NCBI RefSeq assembly: GCF_008123425.1
Contig: NZ_VSSS01000045.1
Location: 1 to 53,026, forward strand
Direction: 5' to 3'
Source of the DNA: Bradyrhizobium rifense
GTDB lineage: Bacteria > Pseudomonadota > Alphaproteobacteria > Rhizobiales > Xanthobacteraceae
DNA: 53,026 bases
In this document: positions 17,014-25,599 of the stretch, piece after piece
How the letters are laid out: each line of letters begins with the position of its first letter
Numbering within the stretch: position 1 is the first letter of the stretch
Notes under the pieces: generated by a model
What the model saw: the letters and a program-made list of their open reading frames with translations, nothing else
Databases searched by the model: none
What the model was told of the DNA's origin: nothing
Position numbers and translations under genes: made by a program

Positions 17014-17757
17014 CTAGAACTGATACCTTCGCAACCCGCCATCCACCGGGATCACCGTGCCCGTGATGTAGCGCGCCACCGGTGAGGCCAGAAACACCGC
17101 GAGCGCTGCGAGGTCTTCCGGCTCACCCCAATAGCCGACCGGAATTTCTTCCTCGGCAAAACGCTCGCGATAATCCGGCGGATAGTTGCGGCGGATCTGT
17201 TCGCTCATGATTCGGCCGGGCGGGATGCAGTTGATGGTGATGCCGTGCTCGCCGATCTCGCGTGACAGGCCCTTGGCCCAGGCGTGCACGGCGGCCTTTG
17301 CCGCGAAGGCGGCGTTGAGGCCTTCCGGCTCGGACTTGCCGGTGATGTTGACGATGCGACCCCATTTGCGCTCGATCATCTGCGGCAGCAGCGCATGCGC
17401 GATGCGGCGATAGCTGGTGAAATTCAGCGCGATCGCTTCATCCCATTTGCTGTCGGGCGCATCGACGGGGAGGGGACGGCTGCCGCCGGCATTGTTGATG
17501 AGGATGTCGACATGGCCGAGCTCGTTCAGCGCAAACGCCGCGATCTTCTCGGCTGCGTCCCTGGCCATCACGTCCTGTTCGAATGGCGTGACCAGCCCGC
17601 CGCCGACCTCCTTCACAAGTTCTGCAAGCAGGTCGGTGCGCCGTGCTACGCCGACGACGCGCACGCCTTCGGCCGCAAGGCCCTTGGCGATGGCGCGGCC
17701 GATGCCGATGCTTGCTCCGGTGACGACAGCGGTTTTCGATTTCAGCCCGAGGTCCAT
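17014..17757 (-). CDS. SDR-family oxidoreductase lacking the standard catalytic Tyr
   Basis: 247 residues of the short-chain dehydrogenase/reductase superfamily. The Rossmann motif TGASIGIG (about 13-20), the NNAGG motif and the C-terminal ITGTVIPVDGGLRR are all typical. At the active site, the position expected to read YxxxK is AFAAKAAVHAWAK. The Lys is present, but the residue four before it is Ala, and the adjacent Phe is one position off. The catalytic Ser region is ITGKSEPEG. The protein may be a divergent reductase with a changed active site or a non-catalytic NAD(P)-binding protein. The start at 17757 was chosen because the Rossmann fold begins there; the upstream extension overlaps the promoter region. 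It is divergent from the methyltransferase at 17901. Confidence 0.82.
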   Translation of the reverse strand: MDLGLKSKTAVVTGASIGIGRAIAKGLAAEGVRVVGVARRTDLLAELVKEVGGGLVTPFEQDVMARDAAEKIAAFALNELGHVDILINNAGGSRPLPVDAPDSKWDEAIALNFTSYRRIAHALLPQMIERKWGRIVNITGKSEPEGLNAAFAAKAAVHAWAKGLSREIGEHGITINCIPPGRIMSEQIRRNYPPDYRERFAEEEIPVGYWGEPEDLAALAVFLASPVARYITGTVIPVDGGLRRYQF

Positions 17758-17900
17758 GGTCACACGCTCTCTTGATTGTTTCTTTGGTTTTTCGTGTTCG
17801 TTTCCTGCCTGTCCCGGGTGCGGCGATTTGCCCGACGGGGACGAGCAGTGGTAACCAAGGGCGACCGCGAAGGAAATACGAAAAAGAAAAGGCTTCAACG

Positions 17901-18671
17901 ATGGTATGGGATCCGCAGCAATATCTGAAATTCTCCGGCCACCGGCTCCGGCCCGCGGTGGACCTGTTGATGCGGATTCCCGATATCGGCCCGCGCACGG
18001 TCGCGGACCTTGGCGCCGGCGCCGGCAATGTCACGAAGCTGATCAAGGAACGCTGGCCGTCTGCTGCGGTGACCGGCGTCGAGGGCTCGGCCGAGATGGT
18101 TGCCGCCGGGCGCAAAGCCGCGCCTGACGTGGAATGGTCACATGAAGACCTCGGCCATTGGCGTCCGGCCAAGCAATATGACGTGGTCTATTCCAATGCC
18201 GCACTGCACTGGCTGCCCAATCATGCGGCACTCTTCCCCTCGGTGATGGAGAAGGTCGCGCCCGGCGGCATGCTCGCGGTACAGATGCCGCGCAACTTTC
18301 TGGCGCCGTCGCACGTGCTGATCGGCGAGACCGCGCTGAACGGGCCCTGGCGGTCCAAGGTCGAGCATCTCGTGACGCCGCCGCCGGTCGAGGGTCCGGC
18401 CTTCTATCACGACGTGCTCGCGCCGCTGTCGCAAAACATCGACATCTGGGAGACCGAATATCTCCAGGTGCTCGAAGGCGACAATCCCGTGAAGGAATGG
18501 ACCAAGGGCACCTGGCTGACGCGCTATCTCGACGTGCTCGAGGGCGACGAGAAGGCCGCGTTTGAGGAGGCCTATGGGATGCGGGTCGCGAAGGCCTATC
18601 CGAAGAACGCCGCGGGGCAGACGCTGTTTCCGTTCCGGCGGCTGTTCATGGTCGCCCAGCGCAAGGGTTAA
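17901..18671 (+). CDS. tam: Trans-aconitate 2-methyltransferase-type SAM methyltransferase
   Basis: 256 residues, the usual length of Tam, which methylates trans-aconitate, an inhibitory by-product of the citrate cycle. The N-terminus MVWDPQQYLKFSGHRLRPA is a strong family signature. The SAM-binding motif ADLGAGAGN follows, then YDVVYSNAALHWLPNH (motif IV region) and the C-terminal FPFRRLFMVAQ. ATG at 17901 has AAAGG about ten bases upstream. It is divergent from the SDR gene and followed by a gap of 230 bases before the TRAP transporter. The family is clear, but the exact substrate was not tested. Confidence 0.87.
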   Translation: MVWDPQQYLKFSGHRLRPAVDLLMRIPDIGPRTVADLGAGAGNVTKLIKERWPSAAVTGVEGSAEMVAAGRKAAPDVEWSHEDLGHWRPAKQYDVVYSNAALHWLPNHAALFPSVMEKVAPGGMLAVQMPRNFLAPSHVLIGETALNGPWRSKVEHLVTPPPVEGPAFYHDVLAPLSQNIDIWETEYLQVLEGDNPVKEWTKGTWLTRYLDVLEGDEKAAFEEAYGMRVAKAYPKNAAGQTLFPFRRLFMVAQRKG

Positions 18672-18902
18672 TGCTCCTTCGGCGATGCGACATAAGCGCT
18701 CGCTCCCCAGGGTGGGCGCGGGCGCCGGGTTGCGCATGCGACCGCCATCAAGATAGCTTGCCTCAAGGTAACTTCCCTGCGGCATAGCTTCGCTGCGGCA
18801 AATTGGGCTTAGGTCTAGTTGTTCGGGGTACGGATTGCTGCCACTACTGAGACCGTAAAACAAAAAAGCACCCGGTTTCCGAGGTTGTTGGGGAGGTTCT
18901 TC

Positions 18903-19904
18903 ATGCGCAAACTGCTCTTTGCGGTCGCTGCAGCCGCGTTCGCTTTGGCCCCTGCGGTTGCCCAAGCCCAGAGCCCGATCGTCATCAAGTTCAGCCACGT
19001 CGTCGCCAACGACACGCCGAAGGGCAAGGGCGCGCTGAAGTTCAAGGAGCTTGCCGAGAAGTACACCGACGGCAAGGTCAAGATCGAAGTCTATCCGAAC
19101 TCCTCGCTCTACAAGGACAAGGAGGAGATCGAGGCGCTGCAACTCGGCTCGGTGCAGATGCTCGCGCCTTCGACCGCGAAATTCGCGCCGCTCGGCATCA
19201 AGGAATTCGAGGCGCTCGACCTGCCCTGGCTGTTCAAGGACGACGCGACCTATTCCAGCGCGATGAAGGGCACGGTCGGCAAATGGCTGTTCCAGAAGCT
19301 GGAAGCCAAGGGCATCAGCGGTCTCGCCTATTGGGACAACGGCTTCCACATGGTGTCGTCGAGCCGTCCGCTGACGAAGCCGGAGGATTTCAAGGGCCTG
19401 AAATTCCGCATCTCCGGATCGAAGATCGCCGACCAGTATTTCCGCATCCTCGGCGCGATCCCGCAAATCATGGCGTTCTCGGAAGTCTATCAGGCGCTGC
19501 AGACCGGCGTCGTCGACGGCTGCGAGAACACGGCATCCAACTATCTGACGCAGAAGTTCTACGAGGTGCAGAAGGACATCACCGTGTCCTATCACGCGCA
19601 TCTGCAATACGCCGTCATCGTGAATTCAAAGTTCTGGTCCGGCCTGCCGCCTGATATCCGCACCCAGCTCGAGAAGGCGATGGCGGACGCGACCGAATAC
19701 ACCAACCAGATCGCGCACCAGGAAAACGAGGACGCGCTGGCCGAGATCAAGAAGGCGGGCAAGACCCAGCTGCATTATCTGACTGACGCCGATCGCAAGG
19801 CATGGCAGGAAGCGATGCGGCCGACTTATGCGTGGGCCAAGGGCCGGGTCGGGCAGGAAGTGCTCGATCTCGTCGCCAAGGAACTCGACGTCAAGATGAA
19901 CTGA
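18903..19904 (+). CDS. dctP: TRAP transporter solute-binding protein (DctP family)
   Basis: 333 residues. Residues 1-22 form a signal peptide ending in AQA, giving a periplasmic binding protein of the TAXI-independent DctP class. Typical features are IKFSHVVANDTPKGKGALKF at the mature start, GLKFRISGSK (the substrate carboxylate-binding Arg lies in this segment) and VYQALQTGVVDGCENTASNY. The start has GGGGAGG about eight bases upstream. It is followed by a strong hairpin and then the fused DctQM membrane gene, so the binding protein is probably made in excess over the permease. The substrate is likely an organic acid, not necessarily a C4-dicarboxylate. Confidence 0.92.
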   Translation: MRKLLFAVAAAAFALAPAVAQAQSPIVIKFSHVVANDTPKGKGALKFKELAEKYTDGKVKIEVYPNSSLYKDKEEIEALQLGSVQMLAPSTAKFAPLGIKEFEALDLPWLFKDDATYSSAMKGTVGKWLFQKLEAKGISGLAYWDNGFHMVSSSRPLTKPEDFKGLKFRISGSKIADQYFRILGAIPQIMAFSEVYQALQTGVVDGCENTASNYLTQKFYEVQKDITVSYHAHLQYAVIVNSKFWSGLPPDIRTQLEKAMADATEYTNQIAHQENEDALAEIKKAGKTQLHYLTDADRKAWQEAMRPTYAWAKGRVGQEVLDLVAKELDVKMN

Positions 19905-19929
19905 CGCGGTTTCCGGGAGAATAATACCA

Positions 19930-19959
19930 ACGGTCGGGAGTGTGCGCACTCCCGACCGT
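19930..19959 (+). terminator. Strong hairpin between dctP and dctQM
   Basis: A perfect 13-bp stem, ACGGTCGGGAGTG and CACTCCCGACCGT, with the four-base loop TGCG, followed by TTTCGT. It lies 25 bases after the dctP stop and ends 25 bases before the dctQM start. The poor T-tract suggests partial termination or mRNA stabilisation of dctP, a common way to raise the ratio of binding protein to permease. Confidence 0.75.
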
Positions 19960-19984
19960 TTCGTATCGACAGGGGGGCTTTGAT

Positions 19985-22033
19985 TTGCTTCGCGTGCTGA
20001 ACCAGGGGCTCAACCATCTTGAAGAATGGTTGATCGCGACGCTCATTGCGGCTGCAACCGGGCTGATCTTCATCGCCGTCGTGCACCGTTACGGCGCGGG
20101 CGAATCGATCGTGTTCTCGCGATGGGCCGCCGCGCACGGCATGACCTGGCTGGCGTCGCTATCGATGTCGGTGTTCACCTTCCTGTCCGAGCTGGATCTG
20201 TCCTGGGCGCAGGAACTCTGCATCTACATGTTCATCTGGATGGCGAAGTTCGGCGCGGCCTACGGCGTGCGCACCGGCATCCATGTCGGCGTCGATCTGC
20301 TGGTCAATCGCCTGCCCGAACATTCGCGCAAGCATGTCATCCTGTTCTCGCTGCTCTGCGGCGCGTTGTTCACGGGCATGATCGCCGCCTTCGGCGCCTC
20401 CTTTGTTTCGGAGATGTTCAAGACCGGCCAGCAGTCCAACGATCTCGAAGCGCCGATGTGGTTCATCTACCTGGCGATCCCGCTCGGCTCGGGCCTGATG
20501 TGCTTCCGCTTCCTCCAGGTCTGCTGGTCCTACTACTGGACCGGCGATCTGCCGCATCATGACGAGACCCACGTCGAGGGCGTCGAGGCCGACGTCTCGC
20601 CGGCTCTGCACCCGCAGCCCGCCGGCGCGGCAACCAAGGCTGCGTCGCGAAAAGTGTCGCCGCTCGGCGTGATCCTGATCATGGCGCCGATCCTGATCTT
20701 CGCGATGTGTCTCGCCGAGAAGTTTGGCGTGATCGTGCTGCCACATTGGCTGCGCGCCTTCACCGTGTTCGCGCTGCTGATCGCGCTGATGCTGACCGGC
20801 ATCCCGGTTTCGATCGCGCTCGGCCTCACCGTGATGACGTTCCTGTTTACGCTGACCACGGTGCCGATCGAAGCCGTCTCGATGAAGCTCTTCACGGGCA
20901 TCGAGGGTTTTGAGATCATGGCGATCCCGTTCTTCATCCTCGCCGGCAATTTCCTCACCCATGGTGGCGTGGCGCGGCGCATGATCAATTTCGCGACCTC
21001 GCTGATCGGGCACTGGCACGGCGGCCTTGGTCTTGCCGGCATCGTCGCCTGCGCGATGTTCGCGCTGGTCTGCGGCTCCAGCGTGGCGACGGTGGCCGCG
21101 ATCGGCGCCATCGTGCTGCCCGAGATGGTCCGTCACGGCTATCCCATGCGCTTCGGCGCCGGCATCATTACGGTTGCGGGCTCGCTCGGCATCCTGATGC
21201 TGCCGTCGATCCCGAAGATCGTCTATGCGGTCTCCACCAATACCTCGATCGGCGCGCTGTTCGTCGCAGGCCTGCTACCCGGCATGCTGCTGACCACCAT
21301 GCTCTGCATCGTCACCTGGTGGCTCGCCCGCAAACGCGACTATCCGCGAATGGCGAAGGCGAGCTGGGGCGAGACCCTCCACGCCTTCCGCGAGAGCATC
21401 TGGGGCCTGATGCTGGTCGTCATCATCATCGGCGGCATCTATAGCGGCCTGTTCACCGCCACCGAAGCCGCCGCGATGGCCGCGGTCTATTCCTTCATCA
21501 TTGCGGTGTTCGTCTACAAGGCGATCGGCCTGAAGGACGTGCCGCGCGTGCTGCTGCGCGCCGCCAACACCAGCGCGATGCTGCTCTACATCGTCACCAA
21601 CGCAGTGCTGTTCTCCTTCGTGCTCGCCAACGAGAACCTGCCGACGGTCCTTGCGGACTGGATCGCGGCGCAGAATCTCGGCTGGGTCGGCTTCCTGCTG
21701 GTCGTCAACGTGCTGCTGCTGCTCGCCGGCAACTTCATGGAGCCGAACTCGATCATCCTGATCATGGCGCCAATCCTGGCGCCGGCCGCGAAGAAGCTCG
21801 GCATCGACCTCGTCCATTTCGGCATCGTCATGGACGTCAACATGGAGGTCGGCCTCTGCCATCCGCCTGTCGGCTTGAACCTCTACGTCGCATCGATGAT
21901 AGCGCGAATGCGCATCACGGATCTCGCGGGCGCGGTGATGCCGTGGCTCCTCACCATGCTCGGCTTCCTCGTCATCGTGACCTACTGGCCCGACCTGACG
22001 CTGTGGCTGCCGCGGGTGCTGGGGATGCATTGA
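19985..22033 (+). CDS. dctM: TRAP transporter fused small and large permease (DctQ-DctM)
   Basis: 682 residues. The first about 215 residues form the four-helix DctQ-like small subunit (EEWLIATLIAAATGLIF, LCIYMFIWMAKFGAAYGVR, HVGVDLLVNRLPEHSRK). A hydrophilic linker (about 190-220) leads to the DctM-like permease with about twelve helices, including IEGFEIMAIPFFILAGNFLT, VCGSSVATVAAIGAI and LGILMLPSIPKIVYA. The start is TTG at 19985, eight bases after AGGGGGG; a longer frame would begin inside the preceding hairpin. Together with DctP it makes a complete three-part TRAP system using the sodium or proton gradient. Fusions of the two subunits are known in the family. Confidence 0.9.
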   Translation: MLRVLNQGLNHLEEWLIATLIAAATGLIFIAVVHRYGAGESIVFSRWAAAHGMTWLASLSMSVFTFLSELDLSWAQELCIYMFIWMAKFGAAYGVRTGIHVGVDLLVNRLPEHSRKHVILFSLLCGALFTGMIAAFGASFVSEMFKTGQQSNDLEAPMWFIYLAIPLGSGLMCFRFLQVCWSYYWTGDLPHHDETHVEGVEADVSPALHPQPAGAATKAASRKVSPLGVILIMAPILIFAMCLAEKFGVIVLPHWLRAFTVFALLIALMLTGIPVSIALGLTVMTFLFTLTTVPIEAVSMKLFTGIEGFEIMAIPFFILAGNFLTHGGVARRMINFATSLIGHWHGGLGLAGIVACAMFALVCGSSVATVAAIGAIVLPEMVRHGYPMRFGAGIITVAGSLGILMLPSIPKIVYAVSTNTSIGALFVAGLLPGMLLTTMLCIVTWWLARKRDYPRMAKASWGETLHAFRESIWGLMLVVIIIGGIYSGLFTATEAAAMAAVYSFIIAVFVYKAIGLKDVPRVLLRAANTSAMLLYIVTNAVLFSFVLANENLPTVLADWIAAQNLGWVGFLLVVNVLLLLAGNFMEPNSIILIMAPILAPAAKKLGIDLVHFGIVMDVNMEVGLCHPPVGLNLYVASMIARMRITDLAGAVMPWLLTMLGFLVIVTYWPDLTLWLPRVLGMH

Positions 22034-22043
22034 GAGGCACATC

Positions 22044-22080
22044 GTAGCCCCGGATGAAGCGAAGCGAAGTCCGGGCTACG
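22044..22080. repeat. Palindromic repeat GTAGCCCCGGA...TCCGGGCTAC
   Basis: The left arm GTAGCCC(C)GGA and the right arm TCCGGGCTAC flank TGAAGCGAAGCGAAG. It lies just after the TRAP permease stop codon. This is a dispersed intergenic palindrome of rhizobial genomes and could also serve as a terminator-like stem, although no T-run follows. Confidence 0.6.
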
Positions 22081-22157
22081 CGTGGCTCCCGCACCAGCGA
22101 TGGCAATCGACCGCGAGATGCGGTTAGATGCCGCGCATCAGGCCGGGAGGATACAAG

Positions 22158-24086
22158 ATGACCGAACTCAGCAACGAGCCGAAGGACGCAACGCCGTCCG
22201 TCATTGCGCAGCAAACGGCGATGCTGAATGCGCTGCCGTTTTCCGACACGCGGGATTTCGACGACGCTGCGCGCGGCTTCCTCGGCACCATCGAGCACGC
22301 GAAGATTACGAATCCGCAGGGTCGGACGGTCTGGAGCCTCGAGCCTTATGGCTTCCTGTCCGACGAGAAGGCGCCACCGACTGTCAATCCGAGCCTGTGG
22401 CGGCAGTCGCGGCTCAACATGCAGCACGGCCTGTTCGAGGCCGTTCCTGGCGTCTACCAGGTGCGCGGGCTCGATATCGCCAACATGACGCTGATCGAGG
22501 GTGACAGCGGCGTCATCGTGGTCGATACCCTGACGTCGATCGAAGGTGCGCGCGCCGCGCTTGATCTCTACTTCAGGCACCGCGGCCAAAAGCCGGTCGC
22601 GGCCGTGATCTTTACCCACACGCATACCGATCACTGGGGTGGCGCGCGCGGCGTGCTGGAGGAGGATGCGCTCGCGACCGGCCGGGTACCGATCATCGCG
22701 CCAAATCTGTTCATGGAGCACGCCGTCTCCGAGAACATCATCGCGGGACCGGCGATGCTGCGGCGGGCGCAATACCAGTTCGGGCCATTCCTCGCCAAGG
22801 GCGTGCGCGGCCAGGTCGATTGCGGCCTCGGCAAGACCATGGCGGCGGGCGCGGTGGCGCTATTGCGTCCGACCGACCTGATCATGGCAACCGGCGACAG
22901 GCGCGTCATCGACGGCGTCGAGTTCGAATTCCAGATGGCGCCGAACAGCGAAGCGCCGGCAGAGATGCACTTCTTCCTGCCGCGCTACAAGCTTTTGAAC
23001 CTCGCCGAGAACTGCACGCATAATTTCCACAATCTGCTGCCGTTCCGCGGCTCCGACGTGCGCGACGCGCTGGCGTGGTCGAAATATCTCAACGAGGCGC
23101 TGCATCTGTGGGGCGGCAAGGCCGAGGCGATGTGCGGCCAGCATCACTGGCCGGTGTGGGGTCGCGAGCGCATCGACACCATGATCCGCGAGCAGCGCGA
23201 CCTCTACAAGTTCGCGCACGACCAGACCATCCGCCTGATGAACCACGGGCTGAACGCGGCCGAGATCGCCGAGGCGATCCAGCTGCCGAAGAGCCTGGAG
23301 GGCGCCTGGCACGGCCGCGGTTACTACGGCCATATCCGCCACAACGTGAAGGCGATCTACCAAAAATATCTCGGCTGGTACGACGCCAATCCGGTCAATC
23401 TCGATCCGCTGCCGCCGGTCGAGTCAGGGAAGAAGTACGTCGACTACATGGGCGGCGCCGACGCGATCCTGACGCGGGCGCGCGCGGACTTTGACAAGGG
23501 CGAATTCCGCTTCGTGGCGCAGGCGCTCGGCCATCTCGTCTTCGCCGAGCCGGACAATGCGGCCGCGCGTGCGCTGTTGGCGGATACGCTGGAGCAGCTC
23601 GGCTATGCCGCCGAGAGCTCGACCTGGCGCAACGCCTATCTGTTCGGCGCGCAGGAATTGCGCCAGGGCATGCCGAAGACGCCGCCGCGCCCGCCGATGC
23701 CGCGCGAGACGCTGGCAGCGTTGCGCACCTCACAGCTCTGGGACGTGCTCGGCATCCGCCTCAACGGCCCGAAGGCGGAGGGCAAGCACATCGTGCTGAA
23801 CTGGAATTTTTCGGATACCGGCGAGACCTTTGTGCTCAATCTCGAAAATTGCGCGCTGACCTACGCGGAAGGCGTGCAGGCCGATAATGCCGATGCCAGC
23901 TTCACGTTGGCGCGCGCGACGCTGGATGAGGTGATTGCGAAACTGACAAGCTTTCCGGAAGCGGTCGCTGCGGGGAAGGTCAAGCTGTCTGGCAACCCGA
24001 TGCGGCTCGCCGAGCTGATGGGCCTGATGGACGAATTCCCGCGGATGTTCGAGATCGTGGAGCCGAAGCGGGCGGCGGTGAAGTAG
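22158..24086 (+). CDS. Alkyl sulfatase-type MBL-fold hydrolase
   Basis: 642 residues with the layout of SdsA1/Bds1/YjcS alkyl sulfatases, zinc enzymes that hydrolyse primary or secondary alkyl sulfate detergents. The MBL zinc motif is THTHTDHWGG (about 157-166), and further ligand segments are in AENCTHNFHNLLPFRG and GQHHWPVWGRE. A helical dimerisation region follows (FRFVAQALGHLVFAEPDN), and a C-terminal SCP2-like lipid-binding domain covers about 515-635 (NWNFSDTGETFVLNLENCAL). No signal peptide is seen, unlike several secreted members, so it is probably cytoplasmic. GGGAGGAT lies seven bases before ATG at 22158. It may follow the TRAP transporter because both handle organic anions; that is inference. 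Confidence 0.9.
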   Translation: MTELSNEPKDATPSVIAQQTAMLNALPFSDTRDFDDAARGFLGTIEHAKITNPQGRTVWSLEPYGFLSDEKAPPTVNPSLWRQSRLNMQHGLFEAVPGVYQVRGLDIANMTLIEGDSGVIVVDTLTSIEGARAALDLYFRHRGQKPVAAVIFTHTHTDHWGGARGVLEEDALATGRVPIIAPNLFMEHAVSENIIAGPAMLRRAQYQFGPFLAKGVRGQVDCGLGKTMAAGAVALLRPTDLIMATGDRRVIDGVEFEFQMAPNSEAPAEMHFFLPRYKLLNLAENCTHNFHNLLPFRGSDVRDALAWSKYLNEALHLWGGKAEAMCGQHHWPVWGRERIDTMIREQRDLYKFAHDQTIRLMNHGLNAAEIAEAIQLPKSLEGAWHGRGYYGHIRHNVKAIYQKYLGWYDANPVNLDPLPPVESGKKYVDYMGGADAILTRARADFDKGEFRFVAQALGHLVFAEPDNAAARALLADTLEQLGYAAESSTWRNAYLFGAQELRQGMPKTPPRPPMPRETLAALRTSQLWDVLGIRLNGPKAEGKHIVLNWNFSDTGETFVLNLENCALTYAEGVQADNADASFTLARATLDEVIAKLTSFPEAVAAGKVKLSGNPMRLAELMGLMDEFPRMFEIVEPKRAAVK

Positions 24087-24100
24087 GGGCTCGCTCTCTC

Positions 24101-24180
24101 CGTCATTGCGAGCGTAGCGAAGCAATCCAGAACCCCGCCGCGGAAAGACTCTGGATTGCTTCGCTACGCTCGCAATGACG
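24101..24180. repeat. Intergenic palindrome, CGTCATTGCGAGC family, copy 1
   Basis: The arms CGTCATTGCGAGCGTAGCGA and TCGCTACGCTCGCAATGACG are exact reverse complements. Inside them, AGCAATCCAG pairs with CTGGATTGCT, giving about 30 bp of stem around a 20-base centre. It lies between the convergent alkyl sulfatase and glycosyltransferase genes. Confidence 0.85.
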
Positions 24181-24256
24181 TGTTGAGAGAGCCGGGCGCC
24201 AAATGACCCAACTGTCGTCCCGACGCAGGCCGGGACGACAGCCGAGATTGCATCCG

Positions 24257-25327
24257 CTACTCCGCGCTGCTCACCAGCTTGATCCGCGGCGCCTGCGCTT
24301 CCGTTAGGCTGCGATACGCCGCGAGATAGTCCAGCGCCATTCGCCGCGCCGTAAAGCGCTTCTCGAACTGCTTGCGGATGGCGGTGCGGTCGAGCTGCGC
24401 GAGGCGGTTGACGACGCCGGCGGCGCTGAGGATGTCCTCGACGACGAAGCCGGTGAGGCCCTCGTCGATGATCTCCGGCACCGAGCCGCGGTTGAAGGCA
24501 ACGACCGGCGTGCCGCAGGCCATGGCTTCGATCATGACGAGGCCGAACGGTTCCGGCCAGTCGATCGGCAACAGCAGGCCGAGCGCGCCGCTGAGGAAAT
24601 CGGACTTCTCGTGATCGCCGATCTCGCCGATGAAATCCACCAACGGGTTGTTCACGATCATCGGCTTGATCAGCTCGTCGTAATAATCCTGGTCGGCACG
24701 GTCGACCTTGGCCGCGATCTTCAGCGGGATGCCGCAATGCATCGCGATCTTGATGGCGCGATCGACACCTTTCTCGGGCGCGATGCGGCCGAGCACGGCG
24801 AGATACTCCTGCTTCGCCGGCTTCGGCGTCAGCAGGTTCTCCGGCAGGCCATGGTGGATCGTCGTCACCCAGTTCGCCTGCGGCACCGGCCGCCGTTGTG
24901 CGTTCGAGATCGAGATGACCGGCATCTTGGAGAAGGTGTTGAAGACCGGCTGATGCTCCGGCAGATCGAGCCGGCCATGCAGCGTGGTGAGGAACGGCGT
25001 CGGCTGCCGGTGGAACAGCGACCACGGATAATAGTCGAGATGGAAATGGAGGAAGTCGAACTCCTCGTCGTCACATTTTTGCCGCACGCGCTCCAGGAGC
25101 ACCATGTGCAGCGCGTTGGGATCGCGCACGGAACCGTCGAGGCGAAGCGCCCGCGGCCATAATGCGTCCAGCTTCGCTGACGTCTGCGAGTCGCCGCTGG
25201 CGAATAGCGTCACGTCGTGACCAAGGGCAACCAACTCTTCCGTCAACCAGTGCACCACCCGCTCGGTGCCGCCATACAGCTTGGGTGGAACAGCCTCCGT
25301 CAACGGAGCTACCTGCGCGATGCGCAT
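24257..25327 (-). CDS. Family 4-type glycosyltransferase
   Basis: 356 residues with a GT-B fold. The N-terminal acceptor half has MRIAQVAPLTEAVPPKLYGG with the GGxE loop, HDVTLFASGD, and FDFLHFHLDYYPW. The C-terminal donor half has LGRIAPEKGVDRAI and the family signature EPFGLVMIEAMACGTPVVAF followed by RGSVPEII. These enzymes transfer sugar from a nucleotide donor with retention of configuration. The start at 25327 has GGAGAAGG upstream. It stands alone, divergent from the ABC exporter, and its sugar and acceptor are unknown. Nearby glycogen-type enzymes suggest but do not prove a role in alpha-glucan metabolism. Confidence 0.87.
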   Translation of the reverse strand: MRIAQVAPLTEAVPPKLYGGTERVVHWLTEELVALGHDVTLFASGDSQTSAKLDALWPRALRLDGSVRDPNALHMVLLERVRQKCDDEEFDFLHFHLDYYPWSLFHRQPTPFLTTLHGRLDLPEHQPVFNTFSKMPVISISNAQRRPVPQANWVTTIHHGLPENLLTPKPAKQEYLAVLGRIAPEKGVDRAIKIAMHCGIPLKIAAKVDRADQDYYDELIKPMIVNNPLVDFIGEIGDHEKSDFLSGALGLLLPIDWPEPFGLVMIEAMACGTPVVAFNRGSVPEIIDEGLTGFVVEDILSAAGVVNRLAQLDRTAIRKQFEKRFTARRMALDYLAAYRSLTEAQAPRIKLVSSAE

Positions 25328-25599
25328 CTCACCTTCTCCTCTGAGTGATCATTGCAATGAAAGCCCCTACCGAGTTCGGCACCGGCACGCCGCGGAGGGA
25401 ACGTTCTCGCATTTGCGAAGTTCCTTCCCCGAACGTTACTTCTTCGACACACAGCACGCGTGGCCGCGATGATGCCATCACCTCATCTCACATCGTCCGT
25501 ATCCGCATGTCGTGATGGCTTTGCCCGGGAACCGAGGCGAAGCGGTCGATGTTCAATCGACCAGTAACAAAATTCGAAATAATAACGGGGTCGTAGCGA

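Noticed and set aside
20159..21136. Long minus-strand frame opposite the TRAP permease
   Set aside because: Rich in His, Arg, Asp and Gln, as expected from the reverse of hydrophobic-helix codons; no domain or ribosome site.
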